DNA of 64,000 nucleotides, from the NCBI GenBank assembly GCA_028554645.1, contig JAQOOI010000022.1, positions 620,001 to 684,000 on the forward strand, in the 5' to 3' direction. This DNA comes from Omphalotus guepiniiformis. Lineage: Eukaryota > Basidiomycota > Agaricomycetes > Agaricales > Omphalotaceae. Below, in pieces: positions 1-12,176 of this stretch; the first letter of the stretch is position 1; each line of letters begins with the position of its first letter. The notes under the pieces were generated by a model. That model was not told the DNA's origin. It worked only from the letters and a program-made list of their open reading frames with translations, and did no database searches. The translations under genes were made by a program, and so were the position numbers.

Positions 1-1
1 C

Positions 2-1161
2 ATTGAGCCAATCGATCAAGATAGAAAGGAGAGCGATGAACAAGGACAATCCTCCTCTCGCAGCAGCAGCGCGACCCCATCATACAATGGGAAAGAACGA
101 GCAAGTGTTGCTGTAGCCCATACGACTCAAGGCTTGCCCAGCGCGTTCGGACCCGCAACTGGACACTCTAGTTACTACCGTTCGCATACGGCAACAAGTA
201 CTCGTGTGTATCCGGTATCTCTTTTACGACCACTATTTTCATTTACGTCCGTAGCTTATCAACCCCCTCGTGCGACGGCAGGAGCACGGTACGCCAGGTT
301 ATTATATTCGCATTCTTTCTGGCTAATAAGATCTCAGGTGGACAAGCGCCCATCCATGGCCAGATGGACGAGCGCCTCCCCCGATAGGCCAAGTGGCTTA
401 CATGTATTTCCCTACACCTTACTATCGGAACACCAATAGCACTGTGTCACCCTCACCCAATGCCCCTCCTTCCGCCGCCGCCGCTCCTACAATCTCCCCA
501 CCCAATGATGCCCAGGTCGAATCCCAAACGCCGCAAGCCAAAGCAACTAGTCCGGCATCGACGTCAGAGTCGAGTCCTCGCGATTCGAACGAGAAACAGA
601 TCCCCACGGCTTCTATTGATTCCGGCCTCGAATCCTCTCCTTCTTCCTCACCTAAGCCTACTGACCCCGATCACATGCAACACCTGTTATCATTGGAAAC
701 TGCGCAAGCCGCCATGGTAGCTGTTCTCAAGTCCGCAGAAACTCCGGAAAAGATGGCGTCGGAAGGTTTATCGTTTGAGCTCAGGAGCATCGATAATCAG
801 GCGGCGTGGAACGACTCCGATGGTGATGATGGTGAGAGGCTGTCTCCCATGAGTGGAGGTTGCGACCATTCAGGAGCACCCCATATATTACGCGAGCATG
901 GATATGGTGCGCGACTCGACCGGCCGGAGCCAATGGAGCATATGCTCACAGAGGATGGTGAACCGATGCTCAACCCAGGTATGCGATCTATTCGCTCAGA
1001 AGGAGACTTTTAAGCTGACTTAACCCACTTCCCTTGCTCAAATGGTATGCCTAGCTGAGCTTCTAACACAGGTCGGCTGGGTCGCGCTGTATGATGAACC
1101 CGGATCTGCTTCTGACTCTTCAACATCACAGGAATCACTGGCATCGCCGGAGCCGTCATGA
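2..1161 (+). CDS. 3' part of a proline/serine-rich protein of unknown function (5' end outside window)
   Basis: The reading frame is open from base 2, so the gene begins upstream of the window. Three exons fit: 2-207, 338-978 and 1055-1161. Donors read GTATCC and GTATGC, and acceptors CTCAG and CTAG. The joined frame ends with ...SPEPS and TGA at 1159-1161, giving about 317 visible residues. The composition is low-complexity: runs of Pro, Ser and Ala (around PPSAAAAP), a Tyr-rich patch (YMYFPTPYYR) and acidic/Ser patches. This looks like a disordered C-terminal tail of a nuclear or regulatory protein, but no domain is visible here. The stretch between 208 and 337 could hide an extra small exon. 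I do not recognise the family. Confidence 0.6.
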
Positions 1162-1859
1162 CCCTATACGAACTCCTATTTGCTCTACTCTGCGAACTTG
1201 AGTTACTTTCCCTCGTTCATTGCTACAGCATCCATTCGAGTTGCACGGGTAGCATACTAACAAGCTTGTATATCTCCTCATTATTTTTCACTTTTGGTGT
1301 TTTTGGTGTTTGTAACATTCCGGACAAGTTTTAGCTTCGGTTCTTGTTCCTTTTCTGCGGCGGGTTAACGTATTTTTATTCAGTTCGTAGCAAGGCAGAT
1401 GATCTATTCTTTCGTGTTTGTCTGCTTGTACGGTATATTCTTTTTGGAACCAGTTGTATATGATTCCAACTCTTCGTCCTTCTTCCCTTTTTTTCACCTC
1501 GGTTCCTTTGGGACTCTTTGCTTTGATTAGCTTTACAAGTCAACGATAATGGACTATCCATCATACCTTATAGTGAGCGGCTTTCTTTACATGCTGCTCC
1601 CTTCGTTCGCTAATGATTCATTATGACTTTGTAGGGTACTTCAATAATCTGTGTTATAGTAGTTGTATTACAAGAGTTTCGGTATAGAAACACGTATAGC
1701 TAGTTCAGCAAGGGATCCAAGAACAGCTGGCAGAGCATTATTAGCATATATGTAGGTAGGCTACAAAGAAGACCTAAGCATTATCGGTAAGTATATGTAT
1801 AGCATAATTAGCGAGAGGCTCGCACGCGTATAGCCCAGAAGCGTGTTTGTAGATCAAGC
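1162..1859. other. Intergenic stretch without a recognised gene
   Basis: This is the 3' flank of the upstream gene. It is T-rich from about 1276 to 1520. Short minus-strand open frames here (for example 1288-1497) are Lys/Arg-rich, have no homology signal and look like chance. No RNA gene seen. Confidence 0.5.
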
Positions 1860-2317
1860 AGGGTCGTCTTGCCACGCCGCCGCGGACGTACCCTGACGAA
1901 GGTCTCCTCTCTCCTGGAGAGCTCAGAGCAAGTCAGAGCACCGCCAACGTCATCCGGTACTTCCCGACTCAAGCTTTGAACTTTGCCTCCAGTTCGTTTC
2001 CTGTCTTTATTTCATGTATGCGAACTAATCGCTCTTGGAACGCAGAGGACTACTCCAAGTCGCTGTTCGGCTTCAAGAAGAGAGATATGGCCGACAGATT
2101 GTTGCTAAGGAGCCAAGTCGCTCTTCAAGGGTGCTGGTGCTAACATCCTCCGTGGTGTTGCTGGTGTGCTGGTGTGTTGTCACTCTACCACAAGTGCCAA
2201 GAGCTCCTCTTCGGCAAGGTCTACTCTGGTGGTAAGTGTCACCTACGCATTTTTTCCCCATACTTTGTGTGTTGCTCACGAATGTCTTTTCTATTCTTCT
2301 ATTCAGGATCTGGTTAA
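1860..2317 (+). pseudogene. Decayed copy of the mitochondrial ADP/ATP carrier
   Basis: Pieces of the ADP/ATP carrier (SLC25/AAC family) appear in order but in different frames. The motif [16 protein letters not shown] is encoded near 1939-1986, KSLFGFKK near 2058-2082, [13 protein letters not shown] near 2128-2166 and CQELLFGKVYSGG near 2193-2231. The normal end GSG-stop is rebuilt by splicing GTAAGT at 2232 to ATTCAG, with TAA at 2315-2317. There is a frameshift within the GVAGAGVLSLY region (about 2163-2175). The central part of the carrier, between the GFKK segment and the last repeat, is deleted, and so is everything before the second repeat, including the first repeat and any start codon. 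A real carrier has about 300-315 residues with three mitochondrial-carrier repeats. Splice sites are kept, so this looks like a degraded DNA duplicate rather than a processed copy. Confidence 0.85.
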
Positions 2318-2627
2318 ACGGGCTTGTAGTCGAGGACATGAGATGGGTTTGGGGTTGTATATACTGTCCCTAGACTTTGCTCATACTTTTCCGGCTTCGT
2401 TGCTGTTTAGATTTGGCATATACCACACCTACATTTATCGTACTTACTTTACAAACGTCGGCCTTATTACAGCAATGGAAAACCTAAAGTTCATTTCTTG
2501 GTACCAGTGTGCATTCGCCGCACAAGGCTTCGATTACTACATATTTCAGAGCTTTCGGATTGGATTCACATAGTATACACATAGCTATATATTGGGATAA
2601 GATCATCTGTTATATGTGCAGTTTGTA
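2318..2627. other. Intergenic stretch
   Basis: About 310 bases lie between the carrier relic and the 3' end of the large helicase gene. The open frame covering 2166-2573 continues through the relic and has no protein-like signal beyond it. Nothing else seen. Confidence 0.5.
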
Positions 2628-5600
2628 TCAGTAGTATTCATATATATCCTCAACATTGAGCTCGGGTTTGGGCGGCTTTGACTTCGGAGGTGCTTTCTCC
2701 TTCACAATCCCCTTTACCCCAATCTCGAATTCTGCCATCGTTTCGGCTGATATCTTGATGTCATCAGGAAGATCATCGCGAATGAGACCTTGCACATCTT
2801 CAATTAGCTTTTTCAGCTCGCAGGTGTCTCGTTTGGGATGCATGGGCGAGTGAGCTCCGAGCTTCTCCTGAAGGGACTTGATCTTCTTCACTGCCTGGCT
2901 GAATGAATGTAAGAGCCCAGTTTAGTTTACGAATTCTCTGGAAAGGAAGATTTAAAAGCACGTACATGGTTTTCGTCAATCGTTGATCAACGATATCCAA
3001 TTCTTCACCCTTCAATGGCAGACGTGAGCGCTTCTTGGTCTGATGCTTCAATTTCATGGTGGTCATGAAGAGCAACTCCAAGACGACTAGGACATGCGGA
3101 AGAGGTCCGAGCATCATCTTGCGATAGCAGCCAGGTTTGACTTGTTGAGCCTCTCTCAGGAACGCGACATATTGTTTCTGTAGCGAGTCCATAAGCTGAT
3201 TCTTCGACCTTGTTTGACGAGACCGATATCGCTTGTACCCCACTTGTATTGTGATAAGTGCCTTATGTTCCTCTTCGGTGGGCTCTGGAATCTTGAAAAT
3301 TTCGCTCAATGGCTCTGAGTTCATGTTGAAGATGGCTTGATCGGGAACATCTTCGGTTTCCTCCGCTTCCGCTTCCTCCTCCTCCTCTTCCTCCTCCTCC
3401 TCCTCCTCCTCCTCTCCCTCAATCTTCTTTTCCATCTCGGTGACTTCTACTTGTTCAGACGACTGTGGGACTAATGGGGTACCAATTGCATTCGCCGCAG
3501 CGTTGAGGGCCGGGGCTGGACCTGGACCAGTGGAGGGTGGACCTGCAGGGACAGAGGCCCCATTGAGAAGGCTGGGGATGTCGCTTAAATTCTCGTAGAT
3601 CACTTGACGCACGTCAGGGTGTGCTCGAGGTGGCGGGTTTGACTTGTAAAGAAGCTGAACCATCTCGTCTGTGACCGAGTATCTCGTAGAGCTGCGAACA
3701 GCTTTCGCGAGATCATCCCAAGTTCCGGCGACCACGTAACTGTAAAAATACATCGTGAAACGAAAGCGATGGCGGGTCACTGAAAGAGCGTCGTAACGTT
3801 TATACGTCGGAGGGAAGGAGCTCCCAGCCTTTTGGACGTTTCTGAGATAAGTCACAGTATGAAGAATTTGCCCCCGTAACGTGAAGTTCAAGATATTGTA
3901 CCCAACTATGTGGTCATTCATCAGTACTTAGCTACAAGATGTTGATATGTTACTTACGAAGACACAGAGCTCTGCAGCTGAACCAATCGTGTTAGAATGT
4001 CATCAACAACAGATATTCATTGTCCTGACATACATGCGAGCAATGAAGACTGAGCGAATCCTTTCTGGAATATTTGTCATCGAGAAGTGTCTTCTTCGCT
4101 CATACAGGAGGTGTTCTGGAAAGATTGACTAGTTAATTTCTGGGCCCAGGGAAGTTAGAAAGCAGAACTTAGACACCTGCAAAACTCCCAGTGTAAATCT
4201 GCTGGAGAACTTCTTGGATTAGTTCCGTTAGCATTGGTAAGTGATGCACTTCTTTCCTCCGCTGCTTTTCCGAACAGATCGCTGAATTAATGAGCCAACT
4301 ACGAGGTACCGTAACATTATGAGGGTTGCTTTTGCGTTGCACAGAATGCGATAGAATCAAATTCTTGATGAGGTGATCCAGGAAATCGCAGAATACACTG
4401 ACGTCAATGGGTACTCTCTGCTTCACGATGTGCCTGGTTGCTCGTTAATTCACAGAAGAAGAAATCCCGGAGAGTTAACTACGCACCCCAGAGAGAATAT
4501 ACCGGCAATGAGACTACAGTCAGGCTCAAGAACGCCTGGGCTTTCTAAGGTCCGGACCAACTCACATACTACGACCGGTCCCCTCCCTGGCGTTATGAAT
4601 ACCGGAGGTGGTGGTACCCCTGCATAACGACCCCGATTAAGATAAGATGGAGCATTATCCTTGTCAAAAATCTGTGCCAAAGCAGTCACTTGCAGCAATT
4701 CCGACAAAAACAACTGCGAAGGGTAATAACTGTGTATGGATACAAACCACTCGAGCCATTGTCTGACAACTTGACGAGCTTTAGGGGCTTCAAATATCTC
4801 ATTGAAATCAAGGCATGCAGGAGTGCCCATGACGTGATATGGGGGATGGATTGCATTGTACAGTCGTAGCAGCCATAATCTGCAGCCATAATAGTATCAG
4901 AACCTCGTTTCCTCGGGAAATGTTACGAACATACCTGCGGAGGAATCCGAACTCTGCACCAAAATTGAGGAGTGTTTTGATAATCAGTATTTGTAGTAAA
5001 TGAGCCCGCACTCGGGCGTTATAGAACGAAGTATTCATAGTTGATCCCGGAACGTGCTCTTGCGAACACCGTTGTCGATGGCAGTCTCCAAACACAGCAA
5101 AAGTCAGGCAAGGAGTGAGTGCAGGGCACCGCTTGCAAGCATCCTCCTCCTTCGAGACATACACCTTTAGTCGATCTATGAGGACATTGCTAAAGAAGGA
5201 AGTGAATTCGAAAGTCGAAAGGGTGATATCTTGATCTGAAGTATCAAGAGCCCTACGACTATGATACAGCAAGTTGAGATAGGTTCCATGTGGAAGAACG
5301 ATATGATTCTCCGAGAGTTGCTGGAAGCCAAATAATTTGGATATTGTGATCGAAGCAACTGGATTCGGGTGCGAAAGCACTTCGTAGAGCTCTTGTGTAT
5401 ACAATTGGAAGAGCCTGAGTTCCTCGGCAAGCTGAAAAACAGAGAGATTATCAAGGGGTGGTGGATTTGTGAAGTAATGATCGAGACATAGTAGAGCAGC
5501 GGGGCGGTTATTGATGGATTTCAAGGATATGCCTAATTCGCGAAGCTTGACCAAATCACCAGCCTTAATTGCTTGGAACATTTGTATCTGTGAAGTCGAA

Positions 5601-8600
5601 AGTGTGAAACGCGAACCGTTGCGCAACAGCTAGTGACATGCGTACCTCATAACGATCATTCTCTGTCAGCAGTGACAGGTTCGCTTTAGAGGCCAAGTCG
5701 AGAAGTTTCAGCATGTTTGAGTCTGACATCTGCGGCACACCACCAAACGCGAGCTTTTGCCACAGCCCTTTGAGGATATAGTCAGTGGCCGTACGAGAGG
5801 ATTCTTCATTCTCGTCCTTCAAGAACAGGGCGATTGCTTCCATAGTACGACCTTCTGCTAGATGTAATTCAGCGGCTTCGCGTGTTTTTCCACAAAACTC
5901 GAGAACAACAGCTTGTGCAATATCGAAATCTCTCTCCTCGAGATATTCAAGTACGTCTTCGAAAGACTTGAAGAGGCCGTTCAGATGTCTATATTATGAA
6001 TGAGGTCTTCTTTCATACAGACAAGCTGGATCCCAAAGAGATACTCACTGCAGTTTTCTTGATTGCTCAACACTACCAGGAGGCAGAGACTGGATCTGGT
6101 TGGAATAGAAGATTCGAGCTAGCCTGAAGATGTCCTCTATCACTTCCTTCTTGATGAATACTGCTTTCTCCTTTACAACCTTGACCGCTTCATCAAAGTG
6201 ACTAGCATCGCGATAGCACAGAGCCGCTTCCGTGAACATCCCAGCTTGATCGTAAGCATGAGCCGCAAATACAAGTTCGCCTCCTTTCTCATAGCAATTA
6301 CCACAGATCTTTAAGAAGTCCAATCGCCTTTTCTGGGAGGCGAAGTTTGAACAATTCCGGAAGGCCTCCGCGGCCAGACAGAATGCCTTCTTTCTCCTGA
6401 GTTTGCTCATCTTCGAATCGGAATCCAAGCGTTCAGCACTTTCGCGGAGGGCATATGCATGCGCAATAGCGACACTTTTTGGACGTTGTGCACGCTCAAA
6501 GCAGTGTTTCGCCTCTGTATATTTCTTGCGGTCGAAAAGATGCTTTCCTTGCTGATTCCATTCGTCGGGTGAGGAAGACGTCGCTAGTCGGGGAGCATCC
6601 ATGCCGGGAGTCAGACTTCGTATTAGATCGTTTTTGGTCCAGTACGTCTGGGCAACATTTACCTGAGTTTGAATTTGCTGCAGATACAAAGACCACTCAC
6701 TCTCACAGGTTCACCCTTGTCTGAGGAATCGGCTATCCACAAATTTTCTCGGGCCCTCGTGATTGCTACGTACAGAAACTTGAGCTAAACTCGCCGATCA
6801 GTAGTCAAGCATCATGAATAGTTGCCCCAAGCCTACCTCGACGCAAATGCTGGCATATCGTGATTCATTTCCGTAAATGCCCGGTGCACGCACATTCACG
6901 TCAACGAGTGCATTCAATACGACTCTCCATTGCGAAAGGTGGGCGGGAGAATCCTCAAAAAAGTTGTAAAGCAGTACCTGCACAACAGTGAGTAATGAAT
7001 GATGTTGGAAGCATGAATCAAGTTACACACATCGTTGAACTCCAGTCCCTTGCTTTCATAGATGGTCCTACAAAACTTCCAGAACAAGTGGCAGTACATT
7101 GAACGACACGTACATGATAAGACCTATGTCGCCAACTTTCTGCTTCAGTTTCTGGCGCGCAGCGTCGTCTCGGACCAATATGCCTATTAAAGGTTCAATG
7201 AGTACATGCGATACATGTGGCGAGACACTCACATTGTTGAGCACCGAACTCAATGCGATTTCCAAGATCACCAAAGATGAAGTGTTCAAGCTGCGCCTCT
7301 TCATCCCACCCTACAAAGAACACCGGCTTCGGTCCGCCAATGACACCCTTCTCCGGGGACAACTTATCAATCGAGTCAGGCCAAAAGCGAGATATGAGAT
7401 CAATGACCGAATGTGCACAATCGACAATTCCTGCATGCGAGCGGTAGTTCACGGCCAGTTGGAAAAGCTTGGGCTGGAGTGCAATTTGACTAGAACCGCC
7501 ATATATTTGACGTCGCTGTTCCTACATGTCAATGTAGGTAAGGAGTCGAAGGCAGCATGGAGCAAGAATACATACCTCTAATCGCCACTGGAATGCCCTC
7601 AAAGCATTGAAACGAAATGAACTTCCCACTGAGATGGTCTGTGCAGTATCACCAGCCCAGAACAACCCGTTTGCATCGTGGCACAGAGCACGAAGCACTG
7701 AGGTTTCTGATTCAATATAAACCATAGACATCCTAAAATTGAAACTCACAAATGGTATCGATAAGAAGATTATCTTGGACTTCATCAACATAACTATGGG
7801 ATGAAGAAGATCAGAAAGATAGAATGCGGCTCAGATGTAGCTGGTAAGTGACAGGATACCCACAGATAGTCAATCTTTTGCCCGGGAACTTCATGACTCT
7901 TGAAGAAGTCAAGTATAGCGTGAGTTCTGCATTTTGATGAGCTCACTTTCAAGAAATATTGTACTGGTCAGCGCACCTGTCTGCTCCATCCTGAGAACCC
8001 AATTTCTTCTTTCGAGTAAGGTACGAGTTGAAAAGTGCATATAAATCATCTCGGCTTTCGGAAAAGGTGGATTGAGTCCGTATGCTCATATTCTGATAGT
8101 CGGAGAAGGTAAGATGATGCGGATCACTGTTCAAAGTCTCTTCCGATCCCTTTATTACCCCTGCAAGCATGATGAATATCGTGAAGTGATGGCGTTTTCA
8201 AGGGATAGGGTAATATACACACCTATAAGTTCGCTGAAGACAAGAGACGGATCTAAGATTCCAATGAGTATAGTCTGTTTACCAAACATCAGAGGTACCA
8301 ACCTAGTCTTTTAGTGAGCGACTGAGGGAAATGTGTCCAGTAGTGGTGTAAGAAGACCTCATATGTCAATGTGAAACTGTTACGCTTTGCAGAATCCCAG
8401 TCTCGGACGATCGAACTTGGGGGCTTTGATGATAGCGGACTCTTCTTGGTCGAAGCGATATCAGCTTCGAGCATCGTGCAGAGCTAGCAAAGCATATGTC
8501 TGAGCAACTTATTGAAGAGAAATTATGTGCAAGAACTCACCCCACTGAAAGTCGTGAACAAGGGAAAATGTTCATCTTCGAGTTCACTGAATCTAGCAGG

Positions 8601-11171
8601 AAGGTCGCCACTCCACTCAGCAATATCGTCGTCATCAATCATATCACCCTCGTTATCAATTGCAGAAGCCCCTTGACCGGTACGCAGCAATTGAAGCTCA
8701 TCCAGTGACTGCGAAGTCGCAGCCAAGGACCTTATAAGAGTTGCAAAATATTGTTCGACCTTTTTAGCGAGAACCCGAGATTGCGTGACAAAGATTTGCC
8801 TTGGCCTGGGTATGTCACCAGCAGCCATCTGATGTGATCGTTCCACCAAAAGCATCTTGAAAAGAAGGGTGGTAGTTTTGCTATAGCCGTGAGAATATTC
8901 AGCATTCCACCAAAATTCATCGAAATATGAGTAGCACCTACCCAGTGCCGCTGCGACCGATCACATAGCAAGAGTAAGGATGCTCAATGATCAACCTCTC
9001 TTGCGACCTGATCAGAAGATAATTAGCATCAATAGGCGGCCTTGGTCAAATGGAGGCCTACGATACTAAGTGGGGGAAAGTTGCCTCTAAATCCGCTAAC
9101 ATTGCTGGAGCGAAGTAAAAAAAGATATGTGATCTGCAAGGTGCACATTTTTTCATAACTCACTATTCAGTAGAGGCTGGAGATACATTGATAGGTTGTC
9201 AGCGAAGTCGCAGGCATTTAAACTGCAATGTGACCTACCTGGGAAAACATAACGTATTTGTCCATCCTATCACAATGTTTGAAATCGCCTGAAACGCTGT
9301 CAACTAGCAATGTTATACTCACAAAAGTCGGGAATAAACCTAGAATATTGACGTGAATCAGTAACTGACATGAATAGAAATCTCACTAAGACTCACAGGA
9401 TCAATGTCATCCAAAACAAGATTTGGTTGCTTGCTATCTTCAGTCACTTCGGGTAAGGGAGGGAACGACGCTGGGATGAAGGTCTGGTCATCAGCGTTCT
9501 TAGCTCGAATCCGGACTGCACATCTAATGGAATATTAATTTGATCCAGAAGGCAAAGCCCAACTTCGCATCAAAATTGTACCTGTCTCTGTATTCTTTCG
9601 CCTTTCTCCCTAAGAGATTTCCAACGGATTGCCACATACGATTATCCATTTGAGCATGAGTGTACACACCAAAGATCTTAATAGCTGAACAGGTCGATGG
9701 GTCAATTTCCTTGAGAGTATATTAAGTAGAGACCAGGAAAACCTTGTTGCTCTCTCTATACTTGGGAGTTAGACCGGCCAGCATGGTAAAAACAAATGAA
9801 CATGCCTCGTGACTACTGGCAACAACATCGATCTGATACTGCATAGCCAAGTTATTTTGGATTCTATCGCCAGCCGCAAGATGAGCTACGTACGACCAAA
9901 CGCAAGTCTGCAGTCAGCTTGGCTTCAAAAATTGGTACTTCAATACCGGGCCCACTAAGTCTCTTGTGATTGTCGGCTGAAAAATGACCGTTCGAGAGCT
10001 CCCTGTAGTCAAGCAATGACTTTGTCAGCGAAAAACCTCGAAGCCATACAGCCGCAACTGCCCACCTAATCTTCTTCACGACGATATCGAACGTTTTCTT
10101 GTTCTTCTTGTGCCGGATACGCAAATCGTTCTGAGCATTCTGGTTGATCGATACGTCCCATTGGCCGAAATCTTCTATACCGTCAAAGTGGAGCGCACTA
10201 CAAGAAAAGAGAAGGGGTGTGTGAGATGAATTTTGGGCAACAGAGACGGCACTCACGCTTTCAGGGGTTGCACCTTGGGATAGGCGGAAGGTACTTCAAT
10301 CCGCGTCACTTTCTCAGTCTCCTGGTACACAGGCTCAAAGCTCTCCTCATCATCGATGCCGGGTGTGACTATAGAACTCTCCTTAATCAAGCCCGCCATA
10401 GCCTCCGATCGGAGTGTGTCGATGTAGAACTATCAAATATGTCAGTACGATTCCGGTTAGAGATAAGAAGACACTTGATGTACATTCAAAGCATTGACCA
10501 GCTGGTTGATCAGGCTACGCTTCAACGCTTCCATCTCCACGCGGTCTTTGGGAACGGCACATCCCAGGTTGGTGAACGGCTTCGGGTCGAGAGCCTTCGA
10601 CTTGGCAAAGAGCCGCTTTTGCTGCTTGAAAAGCATCTTCCTTCGATTAATTTGAAAGCCAGACTCGAACGCATCATCGTCATCCGGCTTAATGGCGGAG
10701 GCAGCCGGAAAATCCATTGTTGAGAGGGCCTGTAGAATTTCCGGGGCGACCAGAACAACCTTTTGGCGCTGGGCTTCGAGACCTTGATCGGTGATGGATT
10801 TAGAATTAAAGAGTATAAAGAGGCGGAGCCTTGAGAGTACTTGGTGTGCTACTGAGTTGTTGAACGACCCAGCAGCATCCAGAGCGAACATCTCCAAAAG
10901 GGAGTCCCGTAGCAAAGTAGAGACACGAATGTTAACGTCTGCAGAACTAGTCAGACCACGCAATAGACAGGGGTGAGGACGTACTCGAGAGAACAAGCGG
11001 CAAGACGAATTGCTCCTCATGGAGGAGATCTGCAACAATAGCTGCGCATTTACTCGCTTGCGCGTTGACGACCCCTTCAAACTCAAAAAGCGCGTCTTCA
11101 ACGACCTCAAGCGAACACATGCACGAGGGATCGAACAGATTCGTGCGATAGATCTTCTTTCGGGTGTTCAT
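2628..11171 (-). CDS. TRANK1-like UvrD/SF1 helicase-type giant protein
   Basis: One long, intron-rich gene (probably about 2,000 residues or more) reads from ATG at 11169-11171 to the stop at 2628-2630. It carries a full set of UvrD-like superfamily-1 ATPase motifs. Walker A is GRSGTGKTTT, split by an intron between about 8960 and 8863. Motif II is YVDEVQD (about 7765-7795), motif III AGDTAQTI (about 7635-7660) and motif IV NYRSH (about 7440-7455). SKGLEFNDV is near 7030-7065 and motif VI YVAITRAR near 6740-6780. The C-terminal half (6690-2628) has TPR-like repeats (CFERA...AYALRESAERL), a Glu run (3385-3415), an IQ-like segment (ALITIQVGYKRYRSR near 3220-3270) and a Lys/Pro-rich tail. This arrangement matches the fungal relatives of human TPR and ankyrin repeat-containing protein 1. 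The biochemical role of the fungal proteins is not established. I checked several junctions; each restored the frame, so the gene looks intact. Confidence 0.85.
3384..3420. repeat. TCC/TCCTCC triplet tract coding for poly-Glu
   Basis: A short microsatellite of CTC/TCC triplets on the + strand encodes a run of Glu residues interspersed with Ala in the helicase-like gene on the minus strand. It is likely length-variable. Confidence 0.8.
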
Positions 11172-11377
11172 GATAGGAAAAAGTGAGTTCCCAGTTTGTA
11201 CTTCAGGTCTTTATATGCAAGAACACCAGTCACCTCGAGGCAACCCTGAATCATGTCTCACAGCGTCTATTAGAAGAGATCATTAGCTTCGAGAGTACCA
11301 AAGATAGTTCGACAAGACAATATCCATACTCTATACATATGTGAAGCAATGATCCACCGCCGACGCCCACATGCTAG

Positions 11378-11976
11378 TCACCTGGGGCAAACGCTACACG
11401 TACTGTACGGCTTGGCACCACCATACCTACATACATACTTGATCCTTGTGTCGTTTAGGAAGATCTCGGCCAGGATTTGACAGTAGTTACTAAAGCCTGA
11501 TCCTACAAAGGAAACGAAGAACGCCGCTCGAGCAAACAAATGACGTTCAGAGCCTGGAGGTGTAGTTAACACAGCTATTTAGAGCACAACTTCCACTGAG
11601 ATACTCACAGTCGTAAGGTTTGCAGCGACATGAAGGCAAACTGCAAAAGAGAATAATAGATGCCGAATTCCAATGCAAGCGAGAGACATTGAATGGACAT
11701 TCTAAGAGTCATTTCATCATACACATCTCTCAGTTGTTGAAATGTGAACAACATAGACAAATCTGAACGTTGGAGTATGTAGCTTGAGCAGCGTTACTAC
11801 TAGCTGGGCGGTGGCGTTGTTGATTCCTCTACATACGCGCAAAACAATGAGCTACAGACCAAATGACAAAGGAACTGGTACATACTAACAGGTACCCTCA
11901 GATACCTCATCATCGCTTCAAACGCCACATATCCTTGAGCAATTCGCTCCGGAAACAGTATGATTCTCAGCATCAT
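11378..11976 (-). CDS. Uncharacterised, possibly decayed protein-coding locus
   Basis: Three minus-strand blocks look protein-like. Block 1 starts at ATG 11976 (MMLRIILFPERIAQGY...) with an upstream in-frame stop. Block 2 is about 11762-11609 (FQQLRDVYDEM, then a hydrophobic stretch LEFGIYYSLLQFAFM) and follows an acceptor TTCAG. Block 3 is about 11572-11378 (FARAAFFVSFVGSGF). A GTATGT donor near 11884 joins block 1 to block 2 in frame. GTGAGT at 11608 is a strong donor after block 2, but neither nearby acceptor (CTCCAG, AATAG) continues block 3 in its good frame. So the gene either uses a splice site I could not find or is frame-broken. Hydrophobic segments suggest membrane association. No family recognised. 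It is divergent from adenosine kinase across about 200 bases. Confidence 0.35.
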
Positions 11977-12176
11977 CAAGGTTCATCCATTATACTTCGA
12001 GTCCCGAATATGTGTAACATTTTAGGATAATGATGATGAAGGTGAGTGAATGAACGAAAGCGCGCAAACTGATCCAAACTGATCGATTACCGGGTACCGC
12101 TTTACCTCGGTCTGCCCATACATAATAATATTTCTTCTTCCTACGCTCAAACCCATCTATCTCACTTACGCCCAAA

